Source of the DNA: Lantana camara
Taxonomy: Eukaryota > Streptophyta > Magnoliopsida > Lamiales > Verbenaceae
Reading direction: 5' to 3'
Length of the DNA stretch: 64,000 nucleotides
Assembly: GCA_037501455.1 (NCBI GenBank)
Contig: CM074863.1
Location: 14,752,001 to 14,816,000 of the forward strand
A program made the translations under genes and the position numbers. The notes beneath the pieces were generated by a model. The model ran no database searches. It had not been told where the DNA came from and saw nothing but the letters and a program-made list of their open reading frames with translations. How positions within the stretch are numbered: the stretch's first letter is position 1; each line of letters starts with the position of its first letter. This document shows positions 39,701-51,908 of this stretch, piece by piece.

Positions 39701-42331
39701 ATGGATCCCTGCCCCTTCGTCCGTCTCATCGTCGAAACACTAGCCCTCAAGCTCCCCTCCCCCGCCGCCCCCGCCTCCGTCTCCGGCGACGTCCACCCCT
39801 CCGCCACCCCCTGCTACGCCAAGCTCAAAATCAACAACTTCCCCTCACAAACAGCCCTCCTCCCACTATGCTCCGCCTCCTCCCCCTCGGAGTCCTCCTC
39901 CACCGCCTTCCACCTTGATCCCGAAGCCCTCCGCGGCCTCTCCGCCGCCACCCTCAAAATCTCCGTCTACACCGGCCGCATGGGAAGGCGCACTTGCGGG
40001 ATCACATGCGGCAAGCTTCTCGGCTCCGTTCAGGTTTGCGTCAACCTGAATCATGCTCAGACCAGGGCTTGTGTTTACCAGAGCGGCTGGATGAAGCTCA
40101 GCGGCTGCGGCGGCGGCGGTGATCCAGTGCCGCGGCTGCACATGACGGTCCGATCCGAACCGGATCCCCGGTTCGTTTTCCAGTTTGGCGGTGAGCCGGA
40201 GTGCAGCCCGGTTGTGTTCCAGATCCAAGGGAATATCAGGCAACCGGTTTTCAGCTGTAAGTTCAGCGCTGACCGGAGTAACAGGTCACGGTGAGTCATC
40301 ATCTTCTCCACTATAGTATTAGTATCATCATTCACAAGCACGCATTCCCGCGCATTTTAGCGGATGATCCGGTTGTCTGCTAACATAAGCTTGGATCAAT
40401 TAGCTGGGCCCACCGTCATGCATACATTGTTTAATCCTTTCTGGAATTAGGATTAAATTAAATGATTCCTTTAACATTTATTTGCAATTATTTCTGCAGG
40501 TCTCAATAATTAAGTTAACTAATTCTGATTATTAATCAAAATTAGTATATATATATAATAAAATGGAATAATGGGTTTTGGCAGTATATCTTGGTTCTTC
40601 TGCATGTAAATTGCTTGAAGATTAACTAATGTTTTCCTTACATTGATTGACAAACATGTGAGTTCCACAGTGATTAATTAGTATCATTGCAAATCCAGCT
40701 ACATTATTGCTTTTTTACTTTAATTCATCAATCATCATTCAGGTTCCCCTTTACGCTACTTTTCGACCTTTACATTTTCATAATCAAGAAAATATATATT
40801 TAATTATCCAATTTGATTCATTCAAATTAATTTAACAAAAACTCATCAAATAGGAAAAAGTCTAACCCAAATCCGATTCAATGAAACTCGACAAATTATA
40901 TGAGTAAATGTGTTGCATTTATTATTAGATTGATTATTTTTACTAAGATTTAAATCAATTGCATGGCAAATGTAAAAATGTATTTCTTATTAGGGATAAA
41001 TATTTTTTGCAATAAAATTTTATTTGGATGATAAATTGTAAAAATGGGCATAGTTCGGATAATAAAAAATATATATCCCTTCTTATAATACTGATTTGAC
41101 CGAACTAGATATAGACTATAAAATGCCCACAAACTGCCTAGATACAATATGCTTGGGGGTTGGGATATAATTGACTCGTTTTCTATTAGTATTGAGTGGT
41201 GCATTTTAGTATTCCAACGTTATATCAACTTAATCAAAATTTTCAAATACAGTTTTTATTGATATGGAATTTAAATCGTCGATCTGATTCAAACTCAAAA
41301 CAAATAAAATATAGAAAAAAAATGTCATTTTGAGTTTAATTGATGAAAATTTCGAAAAAACAGTCAATAAAATATGAAGTACACTCCTATTATATAATTG
41401 ATTCATTTGTGATTTGACCATGACTTTGGATTATAAATTTTCAATTTTCTTCCAAATACAGTGCTTAATATAATTAATATGTGCCATAGCAACCACCATT
41501 GATTCCCTCACCATGTGCAGAGATTTGGTTGGTAACTTGGTAAATAAACCCACAAGCTTGCTAATTAATCCTTGATGTTCTTCCTTTTTTACTTTCTTAA
41601 TTCTCTTAATCACAATCAATTAACTTAATCAATAGTCATCCAATTCTAAACTCGATTATACCTTTATCAGAAGCCTGCCTTCAGATTTCAACACCACGCC
41701 CAAAAGAAACTGGATGAGAAGAACACTTTCCGGCGAGAAAGACAGGGTCGGAAAAGAGCGCAAAGGCTGGCAGTTCATAGTCTACGATCTCTCCGGCTCC
41801 GCCGTCGCCGCTGCCTCCATGATCACACCCTTCGTCCCCTCCTCCTCGGCCTCCGATCGCGTCTCCAGATCCAATCCCGGCGCCTGGCTCATACTCCGCC
41901 CCAACGGCGCCTCCATCAGCAGCTGGAAGCCGTGGGGCCGCCTTGAGGCGTGGCGCGAGAGAGGCCATGTCGACGGCTTAGGGTACAGATTCGAGCTCAA
42001 TAACGGCGTCACCATTGCCGAAGGTACGATGAGTGTTAAAAAAGGGGGCAAATTCTGCATCGATCATAATTCGAGCAAATTAGGTCACTCCGAAATGGGG
42101 AGTATTTTGTCGGCGAGTGTCATTCGAGGGTTTGTGATGGGGTCGAGCGTGGAGGGCGAGGGAAAAGTGAGTAAACCGGCGGTGGAAGTAGGGGCGGAGC
42201 ACGTGACGTGCATGGCGGATGCGGCGCTGTTCGTTGCGCTGGCGGCGGCGATAGATCTGAGCATGGATGCGTGTCGGTTGTTCTCACACAAACTGAGGAA
42301 GGAGTTTATTGACGAACAGGATTTGTTATGA
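39701..42331 (+). CDS. DUF1005 family protein
   Basis: Plant-specific protein of unknown biochemical function. Two exons, 39701-40290 and 41674-42331, total 1248 nt (415 residues plus stop). The donor is CG|gtgagt and the acceptor cagaag, and the junction gives RSNRSR|LPSDF. Recognisable segments are the N-terminal MDPCPFVRLIVETLALKLP, ATLKISVYTGRMGRRTCG, a Cys- and Gly-containing GWMKLSGCGGGGDP, PRFVFQFGGEPECSPVVFQ, ERKGWQFIVYDLSGSAVAAA, SNPGAWLILRP, WGRLEAWRERG, and a C-terminus with FVALAAAIDLSMDACRLFSHKLRKE. Exon GC content is far higher than the flanks. I know of no established role. Identification is by family recognition, so the name rests on similarity only. Confidence 0.88.
40993..41079. 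mobile_element. Small MITE in DUF1005 intron
   Basis: An 87-bp element starting GGGATAAATATTTTTTGC and ending AAAAAATATATATCCC. It has 9-bp flanking duplications ttcttatta / ttcttataa (8 of 9). Same terminal family as the nested MITE at 16257-16520. Confidence 0.75.
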
Positions 42332-43357
42332 AGCTAAGTGATGGGTCTTGGGATACTGATTTGATTCATTTCTTCCCATGTGAAAAGGAAACATTTTGTT
42401 TTTGTTTTCTTTATTCTTTATTCTTTGATGAGATTAAATTGGAATTCTTTTTCCTTTTAGGAATAAAAATTATTTGTAATGGATAGGATTCTATCATTTA
42501 TAAGTTAATTGGGCAAGGATCACATAATGAAATTGTATAGGTGGAAAAAGAGGGTTGATATTTGATATATTTATTTATAAATTGTGCGTTTTGCGTGTTA
42601 ATTTCTCTCTCATTTAGACTTGTAAATTTACATGTGTTATATATGTGTAGTATTTGATAAGCAAATTTAATGCCTACAATCTCTTAATTAATACATGATG
42701 AATTTGTTTTTCCAAACATTCAAACCGACTTAAGTATATAAGTATTTATGTCTAAAATAACTTTAATAGTTGGATATATAACACAATAGCAATTAGAAAG
42801 TTATATTAAGAAGTATAAAACGTTATCACTAAATATATATGTGCTATTCATAAAATAAAAAGGTATTCTATTTTGAATTTGATTTAATCAAATGAGCATA
42901 ATGAGACTATAAGAGTAATGAGGTTACACCATCTGAGCCTAAGGCTGGCCTAATCTTCGGCCCAAAAAGATAAGAAAGGCACTGGTAAAGAGAAAGTCTT
43001 ATAGATAGAATAAGAGGCGAATACATTAAGAGTGATACAAGAAAACAAAAATGAGAGAAAAAGGATCGAAATATACTTAAGGTGTGATTAGTTTAAATTT
43101 AAAAAATAATTAATTAAATAATAATTTGTTGTATACTTATTTTAATAAATAATAAGTTAGATTGGGTGTAGTTGAATTTAAAGTAAAAATTTTGGAAAAA
43201 AAGGATTGTGATTTGTGAGTGAATAAGGAATGTTGGAGATATTGACTTGGAATTGTTTGAATAGACAGAGCACCTATTGACTAAGAATTTCTAATGATTC
43301 GTCAGGCAAAATTAGGCTAAGATCTCCTTCATCTTAGGCGTTGATAATTGATTGTTA
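42332..43357. other. DUF1005 3' flank / intergenic
   Basis: 3' UTR and AT-rich DNA leading to the Mutator-like element. Nothing else recognised. Confidence 0.6.
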
Positions 43358-43366
43358 TAATAATAA

Positions 43367-44581
43367 GAGCAAATTACATTTTTGGTCCCATAATAATAGG
43401 TCATTATCACGTTTGGTCCCATGTTTTCCAGATCTGGTTTTTTTGGTCCCGTACTAATTTTTTTTTATCACTTTCAGGACTTCCGTCAATTATTTGACGG
43501 AAGTCACTGTTCATCCACCTTTTTTTTTTTTTGTTTTTTTTTTGTGTGTCTATATCCATTAATTTCATATATTATATATTTATTATCTATAATATATGTA
43601 TTATATTTTATATAATATGTAATACACGTATTAAATTATTAATACCCTATATATTATATATTTTAATTTATAATATGCATTTTGTTATATATTATATATA
43701 ATATATAATATATATTATATATAATAAAATATGTGTAATATATATATATAATATACATGTAATTATGTACATGAAACAATATTAAAATACATGTACATTA
43801 TACATGTATATAATATACATGTAACTACGGACATGAAACAATATTAAAATACATGTATATTATACGTGTATATAATATGCATGTAACTATGGACATGTAA
43901 CTATATTAAAATACATGTATAATATACGTGTATATATAATATATACATAGTTACATGTATTTTAATATATACACATATTATAAATTATATATCATACACG
44001 TGTATTAACAATATCTATTGTTACATATTATATATTATATATATACAAGTATACTATATTTTAAAATATAAACACTTTTATATGCATTACAATAATATAT
44101 GTATATTATATTTTATACACGTATATATATATATACGTATTACACATATTTTATTATATATAATATATATTTTATATTATATATTATATATAATATATAA
44201 CAAAATATATATTATTAATACAAGTGTACATAATATATAATATATAATACACATATATATTAAAATACATATAACAAAATGCATATTATAAATTACATAT
44301 TATAGTGTATACGTGTATTACATATTATATAAAATATAATACATATATTATATATAATAAATATATAATATATGAAATTAATGGATATGGCAAAAAAAAA
44401 AAAAAAAATGGTGGATGAACAGTAAATTGGCGGATGAACAGTGACTTCCGTCAATTATTTGACGGAAGTCCTGAAAGTGATAAAAAAAAATTACTACGGG
44501 ACTAAAAAAACTAGATCTGGAAAACATGGGACCAAAAGTGAAAATGACCTATTAGTATGGGATCAAAAATGCAATTTGCTC
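43367..44581. mobile_element. Large foldback MITE, Mutator-like (9-bp TSD)
   Basis: A 1215-bp element with terminal inverted repeats of about 150 bp starting GAGCAAATTACATTTTTGGT. Perfect 9-bp duplications TAATAATAA lie at 43358-43366 and 44582-44590. The inner repeat contains a palindrome around TCAATTATTTGACGG on both arms. The 800-bp core is almost pure A/T with many TATA-rich palindromes and no coding capacity. The termini resemble those of the element at 15875-16727. Confidence 0.88.
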
Positions 44582-44590
44582 TAATAATAA

Positions 44591-45394
44591 ATTGAGTGAA
44601 ATGACTATGGCCGTAGCCCAATTAGGTCCACTTAATAATCTAATAAATGTGGCTCACAATTAGGCCCAGAAAATAATAAAAACTATCACATTCTAAGCCC
44701 ACATGGTAGGCCCCTCCCCCACCAAATATAATTAGGGCTGTCAATGGATCGGATTTTAATCCGAATCCGATCCGAAATTTTGCGTATTCGACCGATTAAA
44801 AAGTCCGATAGATCATATCCGATTATAAAGATTCGTTATCCGAAATAAATGAACCGAATATGGAATTAAAGAATCCGATCCGTTAAAGATACGAATCCGA
44901 CTTTTTAAAAATATTTTATTAAAATTAATTATTTTATATTTATCTATTAATGTTAAAACTTCAAGAGATATGTATCATTGTTGTTTTTAATTTTAATAAT
45001 ATTCTTTCACCATTTATTTTAAAGCAATATATCATCTTTTGTTAATAGGATATATTTAAATATATATAGAGATTAGAGAGAGAAACCTCTTCCAATATTT
45101 AGGATTTGATTTCTCTTATTATTGCACCGTCAAGTAAGGAAGGAGAGAGAGAGTGCCCATGTTTGGGTAGGAGAAAGAGAGAAAATCGTCGATTTTTACA
45201 GCGTTGTTCAAGTTTTCTTTTTCTTTTTCATTTTTTTTTTCCTTTCTTTTTCCCGTTTGGAATTCTAAGGTAGAAAGATTTTTTAGATCCGAAGAAGCTC
45301 TCGTATTGTATTATGTTTTAATTTCCTATCATTATGTACCCCGTTTTGCTATTAGTATTATTATTATACAACATGTTATTTCTATTCTCTTATT
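44591..45394. other. Intergenic with a hAT-like end
   Basis: At 44733 a TAGGGCTGTCAATGG end typical of plant hAT MITEs begins, followed by a repetitive run rich in CCGAT and CGGAT. I could not find its partner end. The rest is pyrimidine-rich DNA preceding the truncated Copia element; no 5' LTR or gag was recognised. Confidence 0.5.
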
Positions 45395-45454
45395 ATGAAC
45401 TTTTATTTTGATTATGAAGATATGAACACATCACTGCATTCATACGAGGCCGAC

Positions 45455-48400
45455 TCAAATAAAAGGGATATATGTCTTGCAGACAGCGCCACGACGCACA
45501 CAATCCTAAAGGATAGAAAATATTTCTCTCATTTGATAAAAAGTGAAGCAAATGTCAATACTATATCGGACAGTGCGAAATTGATTGAAGGCTCCGAAAA
45601 GCTACAATATTACTACCCCATGGGACAAAGTTTATTGTTAATGATGCATTGTTTTGTTCTAAGTCCCAAAGAAACTTGTTAAGCTTCAAAGATATCCGTC
45701 TTAATGGATATCACATTGAAACTGGAAATGAGAAAAATATTGAATACTTGTATATAACAAGTAAAGGCCGTGTCCTGGAAAAACTACCTGCTTTTTCATC
45801 AGGGTTATATTATACACGCATAAGTGCAATTGAAGCACATGCCATCACAAACCAGAAGTTTGTGGATCTACAAGATCTTACTATTTGGCATGATCGATTG
45901 GGTCACCCCGGTTTAACAATGATGCGAAAAATCATTGAAAGTACACAAGGGCATCCTTTAAGGAACCAGAAGATTCCTCAAATAAGAAAGGACCTGTGTA
46001 CAGCTTGTTCTCTTGGGAAATTGATTGTGAGACCATCACCAGTTAAAATAAAAGATGAATCATCTGCTTTTCTTGAACGTATTCAAGGTGATATATGTGG
46101 ACCAATTCATCCACCATGTGGACCATTTCGATATTTATGGTATTGATCGATGCATCTACCAGATTGTCACATGTTTGTTTGTTATCAACTCGTAATATGG
46201 AATTTGCAAGATTGCTTGCCCAAATTATTAAATTACGAGCACAATTCCCTGATAACACAATCAAGAAAATTCGATTGGACAATGCTGGTGAGTTCACATC
46301 CCAAACATTTAATGATTATTGTATGGCAACTGGAATTATTGTTGAGCATCATGTTGCTCATGTCCATACACAGAATGGTTTAGCTGAATCATTAATTAAA
46401 CGTCTTCAGCTTAATGCTAGACCATTGATAATGAGAACAAAGCTCCCAATTTCAGTATGGGGACATGCGATTTTACATGCATAGACATTAATTCGCATTA
46501 GACCAAGTGCTTATCATAAATACTCCCTGTTCCAACTTACATGTAGTCAAGAACCAAATATTTTCCATCTAAGAATTTTTGGTTGTAGAGTATATGTGCC
46601 TGTAGCACCACCACAACGTACTAAAATGGGACCTCAAAGAAGGTTGGGAATTTATATTGGATATGAAAGTCCATCCATTATCAGATATCTTGAACCACAA
46701 ACGGGAGATATGCTTAGAGCACGTTTTGCTGATTGTCATTTTACTGAAAATGTTTTCCCACCATTAGGGGGAGAAAATAAACAGTTGGAAAAGGATATTT
46801 CATGGTATGAAACATCATTATTGCATCTTGATCCACGCACAAAGCAGTGTGAGATGGAAGTACAAAAGATTGTACACTTGCAAAGTATTGCAAACCAATT
46901 ACCAGATGCTTTTACAGATGCAAAACGAGTGACTAAGTCATATATACCAGCTGTCAATGCTCCTGCTCGAATTGAGATTCCAAAAGGTCAACCTGAGAAA
47001 AATATTGCTCATGAATCTATGGCACGCCTAAAGCGCGGTAGACCTCCTGGATCGAAGGATAAGAATCCTCGTAAAAGAAAAGGAGCTAATATGAATGATG
47101 ATCACGGTATAGAAAAAGGTGTCCCAGAAGAGACACTAAATGACAAAGATATCACAAAAGAAATTTTGAATAAGGAAAGTTTCCCGGAAGAGACAGAAAA
47201 CGAGGAAAGTATCCCAGAAGAGACGCAGAGTGAGATAAACGAAGAAATCTCAATTAATTACTTGTATTCAAGAAAGCTGTGGAATCAAAGTGATATCAAC
47301 ATTAATGAAATATTTTCTTATGCCGTAGATATCATTCATGAAAATGAAGATCCCGAACCAAGATCTATCATTGAATGTCAAAATAGACATGATTGGAATA
47401 AATGGAAAGACGCCATTCAGGCTGAATTAAATTCTTTGAATAAAAGAAGTGTGTTTGGACCTGTTGTCCTCACACCTGAAGGTATAAAACCTGTAGGGTA
47501 CAAATGAGTTTTCGTACGAAAACGAAATGAGAAAAATGAAGTCACAAGATATAAAGCAAGGCTCGTTGCCCAAGGATTTTCTCAAAGACCCGGGATTGAT
47601 TATGAGGAAATGTATTCTCCTGTTATGGATGCAATTATGTTTAGATATTTAATCAGCCATACAGTTTCCCAGGAATTGCAAATGCGTCTAATGGATGTTG
47701 TTACAGCTTATCTGTATGGATCACTTGATAGTGATATTTATATGAAAGTCCCTGAAGGATTCAAAATGCCTGAAGTATTAAAGTCAAAACCAAAAGAGAA
47801 ATGTTCGATCAAATTACAACGATCTCTTTACGGGTTAAAGCAGTCAGGACGCATGTGGTACAATCGCTTGAGTGAATTTTTGTCAAAGAAAGGATATGTG
47901 AATAATCCAATTTGTCCATGCGTATATATTAAGAGAACAGTATCCGGATACGTTATTATTGCTGTCTATGTTGATGTTTTGAACATTCTTGGAACTGCCA
48001 AAGAAATCCATGAAACGGCAGCATATTTAAAGAATGAATTTGAAACGAAAGATCTTGGGGAAACCAAATTTTGTCTTGGTTTGTAGATTGAGCATAAACA
48101 AAATGGAATTTTTGTGCATCAGTCAGCTTATACCGAAAGGGTGTTGAAACGCTTTAACATGGATAAAGCAAACCCTTTGACCACTCCAATGATTGGGAGA
48201 TCGCTAAGTGTAGAAACAGATCCATTTTGCCCTCGCGAAGAAAATGAAGAAGTCCTTGGATCTGAAACACCATACCTCAGTGCAATTGGGGCTCTTATGT
48301 ATCTTGTTAATTGTACTAGACTTGACATATCTTTTGCAATTAATTTATTAGCAAGGTTCAGCTCATCCCCCACTAAAAGACATTGGAATGGGATTAAACA

Positions 48401-48964
48401 TCTATTCCGATATCTTCGAGGCACAGTTGATGTGGGATTATTTTATTCTAAAACTACAGAACATGTTTTGGTTGGTTATGCAGATGCAGGATATTTATCA
48501 GATCCACACAAAGCTAGATCCCAAACAGGTTACGTATTTACAATTGGAGGTACTGCTATCTCTTGGAGATCACAAAAACAAACACTTGTTGCTATTTCTT
48601 CCAACCATGCTGAAGTCACGCACTTCATGAAGCAAGTCGAGAATGTTTTTGGTTAAGGTCTATGACACAACACATCTTGACCTCCTGCGGCATATCAATT
48701 GATAAAAGTCCAACAACAATATATGAAGACAACGCCGCATGTATTGCTCAAATGAAAGAGGGATATATCAAAACTGACAGAACCAAACATATCCCACCGA
48801 AGTTTTATCAGTATACACAAGATCTTGAGAAGAATAGAGAAATTAGTGTTCAATACATTCAATCATGCCACAAATCTGTGGATCTCTTTACAAAGGCGTT
48901 CCCTACTACAACTTTCAAGAAACATGTCCACGATATTGGAATGCGCCAGCTCCGAGATCTATGA
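45455..48964 (+). pseudogene. Copia A pol remnants
   Basis: Fragments of one polyprotein in shifting frames. LADSATTHTIL is the protease-side motif before the GAG-pre-integrase part. WHDRLGHPG with a CTACSLGK zinc-binding segment marks GAG-pre-integrase. Integrase has KKIRLDNAGEF and NGLAESLIKR. The RT has MDVVTAYLYG, SLYGLKQSGRMWYNRL and a YVDVLNI box, where the family has YVDDM. RNase H has YADAGYLSDPHKARSQTGYV. Breaks: a frame change near 45620-45660, stop codons near 46144, 46482, 47505 and 48084, and further frame changes near 48656. None of the pieces could give a working enzyme. Confidence 0.88.
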
Positions 48965-49121
48965 AAAAGATCTCGCTAATGTCAACATCAGGGGTAGCAT
49001 GCGTAGTTGTACTCTTTTCCTTCTTCAGGTTTTTGTCCCACTGGGTTTTTCATGATAAGGTTTTTAACGAGACAACGCCAAAGACGTATAGGGAGATAAT
49101 CGCATCGGCACTAAGGGGGAG

Positions 49122-49427
49122 TGTTGAGAATGTCAAAGCCGCAATAGTTGACGAAATGGGATGCCTCAGCAATATGTTGTCAGGGATAATCCACCAAAAT
49201 TGACAAAGGGAATATCATCTCATGCTGCATTTATTACTACACGTAAATGCACAGTAAAAGTACTGTGCACGTTGTAAAATTTTCCCTATAAATAGTGCCT
49301 CAATTCAGTTCATTTGATACAGACAATTCGATATATATTTCATTCAACAGTTTCATCAATATACAGATAGTAATACTCTTTATATTTCTTGTCTTCTTTC
49401 GCCTATTTATTATTCAGTTTCATATCA
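49122..49427 (+). repeat. Copia A 3' LTR
   Basis: Begins TGTTGAGAATG right after a polypurine tract and probably ends ...TTTCATATCA, about 306 bp. No matching upstream LTR occurs in the window. The right boundary is an estimate. Confidence 0.65.
49287..49294 (+). promoter_or_regulatory. TATA box of Copia A LTR
   Basis: CCCTATAAATAGTGCC lies in the middle of the LTR where the retrotransposon promoter is expected. Confidence 0.6.
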
Positions 49428-49952
49428 GAAATATGATTTTTTTGTAAAAAAACAATTAAATATAACAAAAATTAAAATTCCTGGCCTGGGCCTAGTCTGA
49501 GTGTTACTCACTCATTGACAACCCTAGGCCCGGCCCAAAATATGGTCCAATTTTTTTAATTGTTTTTCATATTTTTCATTTTAATGTTGGCCTGCTGTCC
49601 GTCTCTCCTTCCTCATTCGCGCGGCTGTCTCTACCTTCTCTTTCACTCAGCTTCTTCGCTCTCTACATTCGAAGGTAATACGCTTATTATCCATGTAACA
49701 AAGTGCTTGCTGAAATGAGAAATTTTTGTTCTAGTTCATTTTGTTCATTTTGCGCATAAAAGTTTATTCTTTTTTATTATTGTGAAGTTTGTGATGGTAA
49801 AGTCGTTTTGATCCCGACTCGACTCCTGGCTAATGCATTTAGGTTTTTCGTTCAGTTCTCTATTTTATATTGGAGTTTATTTCGTTTGATTTATTTTTTT
49901 TCTTTTTTTTTTGTTTTTTGAAGACTTCAGGATTTCATGCAGCGCTTTTTGA
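49428..49952. other. Spacer with possible leader exon
   Basis: AT-rich DNA. A pyrimidine-rich, GC-richer stretch (about 49585-49676) ends ATTCGAAG|gtaata and may be the old leader exon of the F-box fragment that follows. A CATTGACAACCCTA sequence near 49513-49526 resembles a hAT-MITE end without a clear partner. Confidence 0.4.
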
Positions 49953-50177
49953 ACCCTCCAGATTGATAGGCTGATAGATGACTTGAGGAGAGAGATTTTT
50001 GATAGAATATCCCCAAAGGACAAAGTCAGGGCGACGTTGATAAGCAAAAGATGGGGAAATCACATTCGACGTCTTTACCCTTTGAACAAGATATCAACGT
50101 TTAGAAACAGAGAGGCCATAACTTTTACAAATGCTTTTCAGGAACAAAAAAAAAAAAAATACAACTTTTATTTGTGA
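49953..50177 (+). pseudogene. F-box motif fragment
   Basis: An open frame after a TGA at 49950-49952 encodes IDDLRREIFDRISPKDKVRA, then TLISKRWGNHIRR. It fits the plant F-box motif (leucine-rich helix, SP-x-D, SKRW), which binds Skp1 in SCF ubiquitin ligases. No ATG precedes it in frame, and the usual LRR or FBD partner domains are absent. The frame degenerates into a poly-A run at 50145-50159. I regard it as a broken gene or a terminal remnant. Confidence 0.6.
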
Positions 50178-50454
50178 ATTGCTGGTGGGCGACGAGACCG
50201 TCGAGGTATTATTCTTACGGATGGGTAGATGTGACCCTCCTCTGGCTCACCGGATTAGCAAAAGTATTAAAGTTTTGGTGATGGCAAGGAATTTACCATC
50301 GTTCGCTGCCCTTGATCAGTACACCAGGGAGGGTCTTTTGCCATGGACGAAGTCTCCGTACAGCAGTCCTCTCAGGCTTAACGACTTAGCATTTCCTAAC
50401 TATATGTACCATCGATCGGAAGTCCTCCGCGGGATGATGAATGCGTGGGATTAA
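50131..50454 (+). CDS. Unidentified 107-codon open frame
   Basis: Overlaps the end of the F-box fragment in another frame. The slippery poly-A at 50145-50159 could join the two if one or two bases were lost or gained. The product has a C-terminal part with YTREGLLPWTKSP, LRLNDLAFPNYMYH and VLRGMMNAWD, which looks protein-like and not random. I do not recognise a family. It could be the tail of the same broken gene as the F-box piece, or an unrelated fragment. Confidence 0.3.
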   Translation: MLFRNKKKKNTTFICELLVGDETVEVLFLRMGRCDPPLAHRISKSIKVLVMARNLPSFAALDQYTREGLLPWTKSPYSSPLRLNDLAFPNYMYHRSEVLRGMMNAWD

Positions 50455-50596
50455 TATGTTTCTTTCACAATTCTCTTTAAAGTATTCGTGTTTGCATTGT
50501 CTACTTGTGTAGCTATCCTAATGTTGCACTTGGTAATCAAGGTTTTCTTTGGTGTTATATTTTGTATATCCTGTTTTGAATTAGCTTGGAGGACAG

Positions 50597-50727
50597 ATTT
50601 GGGGCTTTCAATCTTGTATCTTGCCTTACTTGAAATGTGTCTGGATGATTTGAATTATGTTTCCTTCATTTGGGGCTTTTGATCTTGTTATCTTGCATCT
50701 TACGTTACTTGAAATGTATCTGGATGC
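50597..50727. repeat. Local direct repeat
   Basis: TTTGGGGCTTTCAATCTTG to GTGTCTGGATGA (about 50597-50648) recurs diverged at about 50669-50727 (TTTGGGGCTTTTGATCTTG to GTATCTGGATG). Confidence 0.7.
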
Positions 50728-50869
50728 TGCATTTGTTTTCATTGTTATTACTTAACTTTTCTTGGGCGAAAAATGAATTGAGATTGATATTGCTTTTGTT
50801 GGAAATATTAGCATTTACGGTGTTTACAACATCTTTTCAAAGGCAAAGCAAGTCTTGGTCATGGTGAGT

Positions 50870-51122
50870 TCAAAAACACAGACATGCTGCTGCAATTTTT
50901 TCAATTCTTTCAACCTCTTTGTGGTAGCTCTCTATACCTTTGACTAGGAGCTGGAGGTAGAATCTAGTCAGGTAGATACCTGGTATCTTCTGCTTCGCTC
51001 TTTCTCTTGTTCGACATATCATCAGGTTCTTAAGTTTCGCCTTCAAGTGAAAGAATGGCATAAGCGGTTGATGCAACTGCATGTGGGGAGTCGAGGTCGT
51101 TGAAATCATCATCACGGCTCAT
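50870..51122 (-). pseudogene. Remorin-like remnant, copy 1
   Basis: Minus strand from an ATG at 51122 reads MSRDDDFNDLDSPHAVAS, then TAYAILSLEGET and a stop. In another frame the tail reads ESYHKEVERIEKIA followed by ACLCF and a stop. Remorins are plant plasma-membrane nanodomain proteins. Their N-terminal [DE]SP-x-A-x-AxxAY/FAI-x-S-x-E segment and C-terminal ERI-x-x-IA...CFCF tail resemble these two pieces. The core coiled coil is missing and the frames do not join, so it is a remnant. The assignment is tentative and needs a profile search. Confidence 0.4.
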
Positions 51123-51908
51123 TTGTCTGAGTGTGTTTGCTTCATAGTTTCATATTTCAGATTTATAAGGTTCCTGTGTTGTAATACGTTGGTGGTTATT
51201 TATAGGAGAAGCAGAAGAAAGTAGAACTTGATAAGGTTTATGAATTGACGATATTATTCTTGGCAGGAAAGAACAGCTTTTATGTTATTATATAAAACTT
51301 GGAATGAAAGCATACTTTTCTTCCTCTTACTGATCACTTTTTAGGAAAGATTATATAATTCCTTTTAGAATCTATGTTTGTACAATGTATTTATTTTATT
51401 TTGTGTTGTATTATATTTGAGTTATATATTGCGGCAAAATGAATGAATTTGTTCGCAGATTGATTTATTCAGACTGCAATTACAAGACAAAACAATATTG
51501 GTGACGATTAACAGAAAGCTGTAAACCCAACTTCTAGAATTGAGAGACTGTCTGTTTAGGTAATTTTTCAATCGGGGCAAAATATGTCGATTTTTGTGGT
51601 GTAATTGGATTCTGGCGCATGCTTAACTTACTGGGTATTTCCTGAAATTTATCTTTTTTATTTCTTCGTTAGAACTGTGTAGTTGCCGTACAGTCTGTTG
51701 CGTGTTTGATTTATGGTTTTTTTGTTTGAATAAAGTGTTATTTACTGTAGTTCTTTCTTGAATAGGGGGAGATAATGTACAGTTTTCTTGCACTATTCTT
51801 TTATGAGCTTTTGATTCTAATGGTAGTTTCTTAGTGAAGTCCAAAATCTGAATTAACCGAGAACTGTTCCTCTCTCTACAGCTAACTTTGTCAAAGTCGT
51901 CGTGCATC

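Larger units (their letters stand above)
45395..49427 (+). mobile_element. 5'-truncated Ty1/Copia retrotransposon A
   Basis: Plus-strand Copia remnant. Order is GAG-pre-integrase, integrase, reverse transcriptase, RNase H, then polypurine tract (aaggggga near 49112-49120) and 3' LTR (49122-49427). The gag gene, primer-binding site and 5' LTR are missing. Domain order (integrase before RT) places it in Copia. Frames are broken several times, so it is dead. The LTR shows a clear TATA box. Confidence 0.9.

Noticed and set aside
39866..40243. Minus-strand 125-codon frame in GC-rich DNA
   Set aside because: Antisense of DUF1005 exon 1; Gly/Ala-rich low-complexity product.
45060..45394. 5' LTR of Copia A
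   Set aside because: No similarity to the 3' LTR at 49122-49427, and no primer-binding site seen.
44733..49526. hAT element spanning from TAGGGCTGTCAATGG to CATTGACAACCCTA with Copia A inserted inside
   Set aside because: The 8-bp flanks (aatataat / ggcccggc) do not match and the subterminal sequences differ, so pairing the ends is not supported.
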